Assembly (NCBI GenBank): GCA_963796485.1 | Contig: CAWCLV010000001.1 | Coordinates: forward strand, 744,001-808,000 | DNA: 64,000 bases | Direction: 5' to 3' | DNA from: CAWCDJ01 sp963796485 | Lineage (GTDB): Bacteria; Acidobacteriota; Terriglobia; Bryobacterales; Bryobacteraceae | Part shown: piece by piece, positions 48,833 through 56,875 of the stretch | How the letters are laid out: each line of letters begins with the position of its first letter | How positions within the stretch are numbered: position 1 is the first letter of the stretch | Made by a program: the position numbers and the translations under genes | Notes under the pieces: generated by a model | Databases searched by the model: none | Told to the model about the DNA's origin: nothing | Seen by the model: only the letters and a program-made list of their open reading frames with translations

Positions 48833-51444
48833 TGCGGGGACTGAGACATTACACCGGGCTGCTCGGGATCGGCCTCGCGGCGTTTCTGGCGGCAACACCC
48901 CTCGAGGCTTACTACCACTACGTCCACTACTCCAGCCGCAACGCTCCGTTCACGCCGATTTACGAAAAGTTCGACCTCACGAGGCTGCCGAACAAGACGG
49001 TCACTTTTTTCGTCAGCGACCAGGGACCTTCGATCTACGCCACCAACGACAGCTTCGGTTCGGTTTTGAGCCAGATCAAGCAGGCGGCCGCGGCATGGAA
49101 TTCGGTGAGCACTTCCGACCTGCGGGTGGCGTTCGGCGGGCTGGAATCCTATACGGCGAACCCGACGACAACCTCCACGGGCGGCGCGCTGCTGCCTTCG
49201 AGTACGCCCGGCGCCGATGTGATCTTCGTGGATCTGCCTGGTGTCTTGGGACTCGGCGCTCCGACCACCTCGGTAACGCCGGTGCAGGCGGCCGACGGCA
49301 GCACCTTCTATCCGATTCTGCGCGGCGTGGTGATGCTCTCCCGCGACACCACCTCAACTCTAGGGCCCAGCTACTACGAGAATTTCTTCACCACCGCGGT
49401 GCATGAAATCGGTCACGCGCTCGGGTTGCAGCACACCTGGACTTCGAGCGCCATGTCGCAACAGGTAGTCCGGAACACTTCGCGCGCCCGGCCGCTCGAT
49501 GCCGACGACCGCGCCGCCATTTCGATGCTCTACGGCACCGCGAACTGGAAGGCGAATTTCGGCTCGATCGCCGGCACGGTGACTTACACCAACGGACAGC
49601 CGGTCGCGCTGGCTTCCGTCGTGGCGCTTGCCCCGGCCGGTTCGGCGGTGAGCGCTATAACCAATCCCGACGGCACCTACGAAATCGACGGCATTCCGGC
49701 CACTTCGAATTACATGGTGTATGTGCACCCTCTGCCGCCGGATGCGCTCAACCCGGATGAATCGGGCATCCGGTTCCCCAAGGACCCGAACGGACAGACG
49801 TTTCTGCCGAGCGGTCCCTTCCAGACGGTATTCTATCCGGGGACTCTCGACCCGACCCAGGCGACCGTCATTCCGGTGGCGGCGGGCTTGCCGACTACGG
49901 GCGTCAATTTCACGGTGCAGCCGCGCCCCGCCGTACCCGCATACGATATCGTGACGTGGTGCCGCCTGAATACGGCTAACCGCACTTACGTCTGGTCCGG
50001 CAACTTGACGGTCCCAAGCCCCACCGGCGGAGGCCTGGCCTTTATCGACTCCACCTTGTCCCAGTTTGGAACGGTAATCCTGCAAGCCGCTCCACCGCTT
50101 CCCACGCCCGTGCCGCTATCCGCCATGCTGCTGGGCGGGATCGGCAACGCGGTTTCCATTCAGCAGTACACGGACGGGTCGGGAGCCGTGGTGCTCTACT
50201 TCCAGCCCTTGCTCGGCGCGGGAACCGGACCCCGGCACCTGGTTTTGAACTTCGGCAACGACATTTTCGTGCAGCCGGATGCGGTCACGCTGGTGCAGCA
50301 GGGCCCGCCGGTCATCAATTCGGTGATCTCGAACCCCGATGGTTCGGTGACCGTTTCCGGTGCGGGTTTCCGGCCGGACAGCAATGTCTATTTCGACGGA
50401 CTACAGGCTGCCATCGTCAATCCGTTGAGCGGCACTTCGGATGCGGGCTCGATTACGGTCATGCCTCCTCCGGCCGCCGGCGGGCAGGCCTCTACCCTCA
50501 CGATCTACAACTCCGACAGCCAGAATTCGATGATCATGCAGGGGAGCAGCCCGGCCACTTACCTCTATCCATCGGCGCCGGTTCCGCAGATCTCGGCTGT
50601 AAGCCAGCCCTCTCTGCCGGCCGGTTCGACCGCTGCCGTGGACATCACTTTGCCGAACGCCAACCTCGTGGCGGGGCAGGTAACCGTCGGCTTCGGTTCC
50701 AACGATGTAACGGTTCGCCGCGTCTGGGTGCTCAGCCCGACCCACCTCGTCGCCAACGTTGTGGTCGCACCCGGCGCGGCGATTGGCGCTTCCCAGGTCA
50801 GTGTAATCTCGGGGTTGCAGGTGATTGCCCAGCCGTTCGCGTTCCAGACGCAGACAGCCCTTGCCAACCTGCCGGTGATCGCGCTGCCGGTTGTCAACGG
50901 CGATCCGAACCAGCAGACGATCTACCCCGGCAGCGTCGCCACGATTTTCGGACAGAACCTGTTCCTCTCGCCATCCACCCTGCAACTGACGCTGAACGAC
51001 GCCCCCGTGCAGGTGCTTTACGCCAGCGCCGGACAGATCAATTTCGTGGTGCCCGGCAACGCGCCGCTCGGCCCCTCCTATCTCAAGCTCAACAACGGGG
51101 CGCAGGCGGCCTTTCCGGTGATCCTGCAAATCGATAGCGCGCCGCCCGCCATCATCGGGATTGCGAACGCCTCGGGAGCCTCCGTGCTCGGCACCGGCGC
51201 CAATGCGGGCGATCTGCTGAACCTGACGCTGGTGGGGCTCGATCCCACCGTACCCGGCAATCCCGGCCGGCTGAGAGTGTCGGTGGGAGGCGGGGATGCG
51301 CCGGTAGTGGCGCTCAATCCGCTGGCGGGCAATACCTACCAGGTGCAGGTCATCTTGAGGCAATCGTTCGGCGGCAGCCAGGTGCCGGTTCAGGTCTGGG
51401 TGGACGGCTCCGGCAGCCCGCCCGTGATGCTGTCGGTCCGGTAA
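48829..51444 (+). CDS. Matrixin-like secreted metalloprotease with Solibacter-type C-terminal domain
   Basis: An 871-residue exported protein. A signal peptide ends at LEAYYHY. The zinc site HEIGHALGLQH lies at residues 192-202 and is followed by a short Met-turn region (SSAMSQQ). Next is a carboxypeptidase-regulatory-like domain (about 245-310; GSIAGTVTYTNGQPVALASV), Ig-like/IPT repeats (about 490-680), and from about residue 690 the Solibacter C-terminal domain (TIYPGSVATIFGQNL, YASAGQINFVVP) found repeatedly in Solibacter-like genomes. It probably digests extracellular protein. The C-terminal domain may act in surface sorting. Confidence 0.85.
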   Translation: MMRGLRHYTGLLGIGLAAFLAATPLEAYYHYVHYSSRNAPFTPIYEKFDLTRLPNKTVTFFVSDQGPSIYATNDSFGSVLSQIKQAAAAWNSVSTSDLRVAFGGLESYTANPTTTSTGGALLPSSTPGADVIFVDLPGVLGLGAPTTSVTPVQAADGSTFYPILRGVVMLSRDTTSTLGPSYYENFFTTAVHEIGHALGLQHTWTSSAMSQQVVRNTSRARPLDADDRAAISMLYGTANWKANFGSIAGTVTYTNGQPVALASVVALAPAGSAVSAITNPDGTYEIDGIPATSNYMVYVHPLPPDALNPDESGIRFPKDPNGQTFLPSGPFQTVFYPGTLDPTQATVIPVAAGLPTTGVNFTVQPRPAVPAYDIVTWCRLNTANRTYVWSGNLTVPSPTGGGLAFIDSTLSQFGTVILQAAPPLPTPVPLSAMLLGGIGNAVSIQQYTDGSGAVVLYFQPLLGAGTGPRHLVLNFGNDIFVQPDAVTLVQQGPPVINSVISNPDGSVTVSGAGFRPDSNVYFDGLQAAIVNPLSGTSDAGSITVMPPPAAGGQASTLTIYNSDSQNSMIMQGSSPATYLYPSAPVPQISAVSQPSLPAGSTAAVDITLPNANLVAGQVTVGFGSNDVTVRRVWVLSPTHLVANVVVAPGAAIGASQVSVISGLQVIAQPFAFQTQTALANLPVIALPVVNGDPNQQTIYPGSVATIFGQNLFLSPSTLQLTLNDAPVQVLYASAGQINFVVPGNAPLGPSYLKLNNGAQAAFPVILQIDSAPPAIIGIANASGASVLGTGANAGDLLNLTLVGLDPTVPGNPGRLRVSVGGGDAPVVALNPLAGNTYQVQVILRQSFGGSQVPVQVWVDGSGSPPVMLSVR

Positions 51445-51482
51445 GCCGCGGATCGTGTTAACTTGGCAGGCGGAGAGAACGC

Positions 51483-51944
51483 ATGAAACTCATCGCCGCC
51501 GCACTACTTTTCGCATCCATGGCCCTGCCCGCGGGCGACCCGCCGGGATTCCACTACTGGTCTTCTTCCGAGTTGCAGTCTTTCTCGAAGAGCCTGTCTC
51601 CTAAAATCAACGAGGAAAAAATCGCGACACAGTCACTCGGCTCGCACGGAAACTACCTGTTCATGGTGGCTCACCGCGAAGGCCCCGGACTGGCGGAATT
51701 CCACGCAAAGCAGGCTGACGTGTTTGTGGTCGAGAGCGGCGAGGGCACGCTCATTTATGGCGGGTCGCTGGTGAATCCGAAGACTACGGCTCCGAATGAA
51801 ATGCGGGCGCCCTCGATCAAAGGCGGAATGGAAAAGAAAGTCGGGCCCGGCGACGCCGTAACGATTCCGGCGGCGACGGCGCACCAGATGATCGTGCCCG
51901 CCGGCAAGCAGATCACCTACTTCGTCGTGAAGATCACGCAGTAG
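51483..51944 (+). CDS. Exported cupin-domain protein
   Basis: A 153-residue protein. A signal peptide (IAAALLFASMALPAGD) is followed by a single cupin barrel with EFHAKQADVFVVESGEGTL, the first metal motif, and IPAATAHQMIVPAG, the second. Histidine and acidic ligands of a mononuclear metal site are present but incomplete. It could be a sugar- or metal-binding protein or an isomerase. GGAG stands close before the ATG at 51483. A REP-like hairpin follows at once. Confidence 0.78.
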   Translation: MKLIAAALLFASMALPAGDPPGFHYWSSSELQSFSKSLSPKINEEKIATQSLGSHGNYLFMVAHREGPGLAEFHAKQADVFVVESGEGTLIYGGSLVNPKTTAPNEMRAPSIKGGMEKKVGPGDAVTIPAATAHQMIVPAGKQITYFVVKITQ

Positions 51945-51946
51945 TA

Positions 51947-51985
51947 GGGTAGGCCTCCCGGCCTGCCCGCGCGCCGAAGGCGCGC
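51947..51985. repeat. REP-like bipartite hairpin, copy f
   Basis: GGGTAGGCC pairs with GGCCTGCCC around TCCC (51947-51968), and directly after it GCGCGCC (51969-51975) pairs with GGCGCGC (51979-51985) around GAA. It begins three bases after the cupin stop codon and ends just before the convergent tsaB stop, so it may terminate both. Confidence 0.7.
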
Positions 51986-51990
51986 TCGAT

Positions 51991-52662
51991 TCATTCCTTC
52001 CAAAACAACTCGGCGTCCGACCGCCGGACGTAGTTGGCGTCAATCGCGGCGGGGTCTTTGACCTCGCCGCGCAAGTACCGCTCTAACGCGATGGCGGCAA
52101 CCGCGGACGCCAGGGCTCGCGGCGCAAGCACGCGCCGGACCTTCTCGAAGCGCGTACCGGCCAGATGTTGCTCGAACGGCTCGAAATCGGTCGAGATGAA
52201 CTCCAGGTTGGTGTCGGGCAGCGTCTGCAGCCAAACATCGAGCTTCAGTACGAGTTCCGGCTCGACGAGCTGTCGGCCGGCGTCATAAACCGCCGCGTAT
52301 ATGTCTCCGCGGCGGGCATCCATGACGACCGCCCGCAACTCCGCCGAACCGAAGCTGGCCAGCGCTTCCAGATTCGAGACCGCCGCCACCGGCTTTGCCG
52401 TCGCCTCGCCCAGCCCCTTCGCGCAAGCCAGCCCCACGCGTACTCCGGTGAATGAGCCGGGGCCCGAAGCCGCCGCGAAGCAGTCGATCTCCGCGGGCTT
52501 CACGCCGTGGCCGGCCAGGAGGGATCCCAGTTCCGGGTAAATCACCTGTGCGAAACCCGATGGCGAATGGAGGGCGCGCTCTTCCAGGATGTCGGCGCCG
52601 CGTGCCAGCGCCAGACTGCCGAATTCGTGAGTGGTGTCGAGCGCCAGGATGAGAGGCTTCAC
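51991..52662 (-). CDS. tsaB: tRNA threonylcarbamoyladenosine biosynthesis protein TsaB
   Basis: A 223-residue protein of the ASKHA fold needed with TsaD and TsaE to make t6A37 on tRNAs. The start LILALDTTHEFGSLALA is typical, and the dimer-interface motif is ASGPGSFTGVRVGLACAKGL. The start is the GTG at 52662, which overlaps the stop of the putative glycoside hydrolase as GTGA; the longer frame runs inside that gene and is not coding. TsaD and TsaE genes are not in this window. Confidence 0.9.
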   Translation of the reverse strand: MKPLILALDTTHEFGSLALARGADILEERALHSPSGFAQVIYPELGSLLAGHGVKPAEIDCFAAASGPGSFTGVRVGLACAKGLGEATAKPVAAVSNLEALASFGSAELRAVVMDARRGDIYAAVYDAGRQLVEPELVLKLDVWLQTLPDTNLEFISTDFEPFEQHLAGTRFEKVRRVLAPRALASAVAAIALERYLRGEVKDPAAIDANYVRRSDAELFWKE

Positions 52663-54455
52663 CGGTTGATCCCGTAAGCCGCATCCAACTCGTATACCTT
52701 GCCGTTGGCGTTCATCCCGTACAGCCTGAGGTGCATAATTGCGGGGAACGTCCTGGCGATATCCGGCGGCAGCGGCTGGGCCGCTTTCTGCCCGGTGGCC
52801 AGAATCCGGTAGCCTTGCCGGTCCGCCGAAACTTCGCCCTTCCACAGAAACATCATCCAGCGGGTGGCTCTCGACTCCCGGGTCATCTTCGCCGCGTACT
52901 GGGCCGGGCCCGCCATCGACAGGTCCCCTTTCGGCAACTCGATGGCGAATGGAACTTTCTCGCTGTTGGCCTCGACCTCCTGCATGAGGATTTCGCGCGA
53001 CTCGAATTTGTAGGACCTGTTCATGCTCTCCACCCGGCCCTCGCGCACCACGTGCAGCACCCAGTCGTGCGACTGGTCGGGTGGTTCCCCCGTGAAGTGC
53101 TCGCCGGAGTACTTCTTCGCTTTGAGACTCTCGCCGTCCGCCGGATTGACCCAGAACACATCGTACCCGTGCTTTTCTACCGAGAGTTCCACCGGGCCGG
53201 GGTGCTCGACATAGACGATATATTCCGTCCCCTCGAGAGCCAGCGCGCGGCCGCCGTTCACGTCGAAGTACGGCTCCAGTTCCCAGTGGCGCGTATCGTC
53301 GAAGAAGTTGAACCATGCCGTCATGGCCTTCAGCCCCGGAGCGTCGAGGCTCTTTCCCGCGTATGTAACGTACTGCCCGTCCATGGTTGCATTCCACAAG
53401 CGATGGCGGAACGTGGCGGCATCGATCTCGCCTTCGCGGCCGAAATCGACGTTGACGAACGGCACGGGGAAGATCTGGTGCTCAATCGACGGGATCGCGT
53501 CGTCCGGCGTCTGTATGGTGACGAAGTTCTGCCAGCCGTCGTCCAGCAGGGGTGAGGACGTCAGGCGGGCGCCGCTGCTGCGCGGGTGCTGATAAGGGTC
53601 GAACTCCTTCAGCGCCGAGCCGATCTCCTGCAGCAGGGCGCGGCCGTCCGCGTAATCCTCGAAGCGTTCCACCCCCTGCCAGGTGATGTTCATGGCGCAG
53701 TAACGTGCCACCAGGTAGCGCGCGAACCGCCGCCGGTCTTCTCGCGTGGCAAAAAAACGGGTCAGGGTGTCCGGTCCGGCGAGGACCAGGTCGGCAATCA
53801 TGCCTTTGGTATTTAAGTAGCGAATCCTGTCGTCCAGTCTGCGGAAGTAGGCGGGGGCAGGGAAGCCATCCGCGGAGAAGGCCCCGGCTCCCGGGCCGGG
53901 AATCACGAATCCGCGAACGTGGGTGAATTTCTGGGCCGCGCGCGCGTCCGCCATGGCGTGGAACGCGGCATCGTCCATCACGGCAAACTGCGGCTCGCCG
54001 GCGCCCATCCAGAGGTGCGGCTGGTCCAGGCCCGTGCTGGAGCGTTCCGTATAGGCCCAGTGGTGGACGTTGGCCGCCCGGATGAAGCCGCGCGATTCGG
54101 AAGCCGCCGCCGTAAACGCCCCGGTTCGGTCGTTCCAGGCCGCCACATTGCTGGTTACGTGGTAATTCCAGTCGCCGGCTTCCGTAGGGGCGAACCGGAC
54201 GACCATGCGGGTGCCGCCATCCCAAAATGCCGGGATCGCGATGGTGCGGAATTGTGGAGAGCGAAACTCCACTTTGAGATCGACATCGCGGTACGGGGCC
54301 GGGTGCTGCGCCGCATCCTGCGGTGCCAGGTCAAAGGTCATCTCGCAGGGCGAATACATCGGCGTCTGGTTGCACGCGCCCTGCGCGGGGGCAGGCGCCT
54401 GTGCCCAAACGCACCAGGGGGCGATCAGTGCCGCCCCGGCCAACTTCATCCACAT
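52659..54455 (-). CDS. Putative secreted glycoside hydrolase with DUF5060 domain
   Basis: A 598-residue exported protein. The signal peptide (LIAPWCVWAQAPAPAQG) is followed by an N-terminal beta-sandwich of DUF5060 type (EMTFDLAPQ, DGGTRMVVRFAPTEAGDWNYHVTSN split across the domain). The middle, from about residue 130, looks like a TIM-barrel region (KFTHVRGFVIPG, DRIRYLNTKGMIADLVLAG, TWQGVERFEDY). The last third is a beta-domain. DUF5060 domains usually sit in front of glycoside hydrolases, so a role in polysaccharide breakdown is likely. The catalytic acids are not certain. It overlaps tsaB by four bases; the pairing looks accidental in function. Confidence 0.7.
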   Translation of the reverse strand: MWMKLAGAALIAPWCVWAQAPAPAQGACNQTPMYSPCEMTFDLAPQDAAQHPAPYRDVDLKVEFRSPQFRTIAIPAFWDGGTRMVVRFAPTEAGDWNYHVTSNVAAWNDRTGAFTAAASESRGFIRAANVHHWAYTERSSTGLDQPHLWMGAGEPQFAVMDDAAFHAMADARAAQKFTHVRGFVIPGPGAGAFSADGFPAPAYFRRLDDRIRYLNTKGMIADLVLAGPDTLTRFFATREDRRRFARYLVARYCAMNITWQGVERFEDYADGRALLQEIGSALKEFDPYQHPRSSGARLTSSPLLDDGWQNFVTIQTPDDAIPSIEHQIFPVPFVNVDFGREGEIDAATFRHRLWNATMDGQYVTYAGKSLDAPGLKAMTAWFNFFDDTRHWELEPYFDVNGGRALALEGTEYIVYVEHPGPVELSVEKHGYDVFWVNPADGESLKAKKYSGEHFTGEPPDQSHDWVLHVVREGRVESMNRSYKFESREILMQEVEANSEKVPFAIELPKGDLSMAGPAQYAAKMTRESRATRWMMFLWKGEVSADRQGYRILATGQKAAQPLPPDIARTFPAIMHLRLYGMNANGKVYELDAAYGINR

Positions 54456-54464
54456 ATTCTCAGT

Positions 54465-55094
54465 TTAGCCGTGCTGCGGCGCCGGCTGCCGCCCCCGCCT
54501 GCTTTGCCGGACCCAGCGGACCACGGAAAACACACTTCCGATCACGAATACCGCCAGCAGGCCGATTACGAACCACTCGACGGCCGCCTGTTTGCCCCAG
54601 CTGATAATCTCCCGGCCGAGGTAGAGCGCCAGCACGCCCAGCGCCGTGAACCGGACCATGCGGACTACTCCGACCACCGCGAGAAGCTTCTTGCGTGGAT
54701 ATTGAAGGGCCGCCGCCGCCATGATCACGGGAGTAAACGGAAAAGGCGGCGGGGCGATGGAGGCAAACGCCAGCGCCCATTCCGCTCTCTTATCGACCCT
54801 CTCTTTCAGGTAATCGATACGCTTTCTGTCCAGGTATCTTTCGAGCCCTTCTTCGCCGATCTTGCGGAAGAGCAGGTCCACGATCAGGCAGCCCAGCACC
54901 GATCCGGCCGTGGACATCCCTGCGTAATAGAGCATTAGTGGAACGCTCCGCTGCTGGGCCGTCAGCACGATTACCAGAAGGTCGTTCCCGAGCGGCATGA
55001 ACAGGAAAGAACTGTCGAGAATGCCGATGATCAGGAGGCTGAAGCCGCCGAACAACTGGACGAACGCAAACAGGAGGTGCGTTATTTCCTTCAT
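54465..55094 (-). CDS. VTT/DedA-type inner-membrane protein (YqaA-like)
   Basis: A 209-residue membrane protein with four to five segments (GGFSLLIIGILDSSFLFMPLG, then MSTAGSVLGCLIVDLLF). The segments LGNDLLVIVL and SIAPPPFPFTPVIMAAAALQYP, split as SIAPPPFPFTP and VIMAAAALQYP, match the VTT domain, whose re-entrant loops are linked to lipid scrambling and membrane homeostasis. The ATG at 55094 follows GGAA. It lies nine bases upstream of the putative glycoside hydrolase gene on the same strand. Confidence 0.78.
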   Translation of the reverse strand: MKEITHLLFAFVQLFGGFSLLIIGILDSSFLFMPLGNDLLVIVLTAQQRSVPLMLYYAGMSTAGSVLGCLIVDLLFRKIGEEGLERYLDRKRIDYLKERVDKRAEWALAFASIAPPPFPFTPVIMAAAALQYPRKKLLAVVGVVRMVRFTALGVLALYLGREIISWGKQAAVEWFVIGLLAVFVIGSVFSVVRWVRQSRRGRQPAPQHG

Positions 55095-55220
55095 GCTTCC
55101 AGGCCCGTAGCTCACCACAACAGGTAACGCTCCAAATCCGCGGCCGGGACGTGAATTGAGGGTAATTCCTCACACACCTGCCTCCTCCCGGAGGGCGACC
55201 ATGAAAGTGGGAGAGGGAGC

Positions 55221-55439
55221 ATGAGCCCACATCAAACTTTCGCGAGAATTCCACTACAGGTGGGGAGCGAGTTGCGTATCCGGAATAACGGAGAGATCAG
55301 CGTCAGCAATCCGACTATCGAGGCCGAACCGGCTCTGGATGCCGCCGACGCAGTCGTAGACTACCGGTTTGATCCGCAGACCAGCGAGCATGTACTTCGT
55401 TTGGTGCAGCCTGTGGCTCGCCGGCGTGGCGGGCGCTGA
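55221..55439 (+). CDS. Small hypothetical protein
   Basis: A 72-residue soluble reading frame with a well-placed GGGAG before the ATG. The sequence includes a beta-like segment (GSELRIRNNGEISVSNPTI) and an acidic stretch, ending in a basic tail. I do not recognise it. The ribosome binding site is the main support. It converges with the FHA-cyclase gene, leaving 24 bases between stops. Confidence 0.45.
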   Translation: MSPHQTFARIPLQVGSELRIRNNGEISVSNPTIEAEPALDAADAVVDYRFDPQTSEHVLRLVQPVARRRGGR

Positions 55440-55463
55440 CCGCTTCGTCTTCTCAATGTCTTC

Positions 55464-56420
55464 TCAACCGGCGGTGCGCATGAATTCCCGGAGGCCTTCG
55501 AACGAAATCGCCCAGGCGGTTGCCGGCAGATCGTAGCCTTTCAATTCCACCCGGCAGCACTGGAAGGGCGACGCTCCGGTGATCCCGATACCCGAATACG
55601 TGCGATCGCCCAGCGCCACACTCAGGCCGATTTGTTTGGTTGCCACTTCCAGACGAAACGCTGCGTTTACGGTGTCTCCGATTGCAGTCATGTCCGCCCC
55701 GCCGACGATCGCGGTGCCGGTGTTCACGCCGGCGCCGATGCGCAAAGGCGCGGGCAGGGGCAGCGTGCGGCTGATCTCGTCCGTAGCGCGGTCGATTTCC
55801 ACCAAAGCGCGGAGGGCGTTCAGGACGTCGGTCCCGATGCGCTGGGAATCGTCGTGGATCCAAACCGCCATTACGGCGTCCCCGATGTATTTCTGCGCCC
55901 AACTCCCCATCCTCTGGGCAGCCTGGCCGACGCGCAGGAACCACGTACCGATAGTTTGCGAAAGGAGCGCTTCCGAAACGGAGCGCGCCAGGGGCGTGTA
56001 ATCACGGATATCGACCACCAGAATGGTGGCCATTGTATGGGTATGGATTGCGGTGGTTGGGGCGTTGCGCGTATTGCTTCCGAGAAGGGCGGACGGGTGA
56101 GCGGCGGCCGGCTCGCGGTGAAATTCCAACTCCTGGTCGCCGAACAGGAGGCGGTCCGAATCGCTCAGCACCACCGGAACGCTCACGCGCCGGTGATTGA
56201 CGAAGGAGCCGTTACGGCTGCCCAGATCGACCAGCGAATAATCCCCATCCTCCCGGCGCTGGATCAGGGCGTGCAGGCGCGAAACCGAGCGGCTGTCGAG
56301 CATGATCGCACAGCCGTCGCCACGCCCGATTGCCCAGGATACACCTTCTGCCAGAGGGTACTGCCGTTCCCCCTGTTGCGGACTGAGGTAAGCTTCCGGG
56401 TTGGGCAAATCCACGGTCAC
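55464..56420 (-). CDS. FHA domain fused to class III adenylate cyclase domain
   Basis: A 318-residue cytoplasmic protein. Residues 15-100 form an FHA phosphothreonine-binding domain (WAIGRGDGCAIMLDSRSVSR, SRLHALI, DLGSRNGSFVN). From about residue 130 there is a class III cyclase catalytic domain: metal aspartates in VVDIRDYT and KYIGDAVMAVW, the adenine-selective lysine in QKYIGD, and the transition-state Asn and Arg in GDTVNAAFRLE. All essential residues are present, so it should make cyclic AMP, perhaps gated by phosphorylation. The start is GTG at 56420. The palindrome at 3889 is CRP-type, which fits a cAMP-using cell but proves no link. Confidence 0.88.
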   Translation of the reverse strand: MTVDLPNPEAYLSPQQGERQYPLAEGVSWAIGRGDGCAIMLDSRSVSRLHALIQRREDGDYSLVDLGSRNGSFVNHRRVSVPVVLSDSDRLLFGDQELEFHREPAAAHPSALLGSNTRNAPTTAIHTHTMATILVVDIRDYTPLARSVSEALLSQTIGTWFLRVGQAAQRMGSWAQKYIGDAVMAVWIHDDSQRIGTDVLNALRALVEIDRATDEISRTLPLPAPLRIGAGVNTGTAIVGGADMTAIGDTVNAAFRLEVATKQIGLSVALGDRTYSGIGITGASPFQCCRVELKGYDLPATAWAISFEGLREFMRTAG

Positions 56421-56587
56421 CAGAGTACCAAAGAAATTTTTCGAAGGATCTGTTGCTGATAAGCCCTATGCTATCTATTGTTTAAGCGTTCCGTACGAGT
56501 ACCGGCAGTACTTCCGGCGTCTGTTTTCACCTTACTACCCCCCTTAAACTGTTTGGCAGGAACGGCCGATACACACCTGGAGCCAAA

Positions 56588-56875
56588 ATGCCAATCAGCC
56601 AGCTGTTCATTTATTTGCAACTTCTCGATTTATTGACGACTCTCGTTGGTTTCAAACTGGGAGCATCCGAGGCGAGCCCGTTCATCAGAATGCTGATGCA
56701 TTTCGGCCCGTTGGCTGGCGTGGCCGTTTCCAAACTGTTAGCCCTCGGGTTAGGCGCGTTCTGTGTCTACAAGCGGAAAGGAAACCTTATCCGGCTCGCG
56801 ACGTACTGGTATGGCGGCCTGGTGGTGTGGAATCTGATGGTGATGTTGGCGGTGCCGGGCCATCCGCTCGGGTAG
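56588..56875 (+). CDS. Small membrane protein, DUF5658-like
   Basis: A 95-residue protein with three membrane segments. The opening FIYLQLLDLLTTLVGFKLG and ASEASPFIRMLM are typical of the DUF5658 family of small membrane proteins, whose function is unknown. The start is the ATG at 56588. Its last 89 bases overlap the convergent membrane gene on the minus strand. Confidence 0.6.
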   Translation: MPISQLFIYLQLLDLLTTLVGFKLGASEASPFIRMLMHFGPLAGVAVSKLLALGLGAFCVYKRKGNLIRLATYWYGGLVVWNLMVMLAVPGHPLG

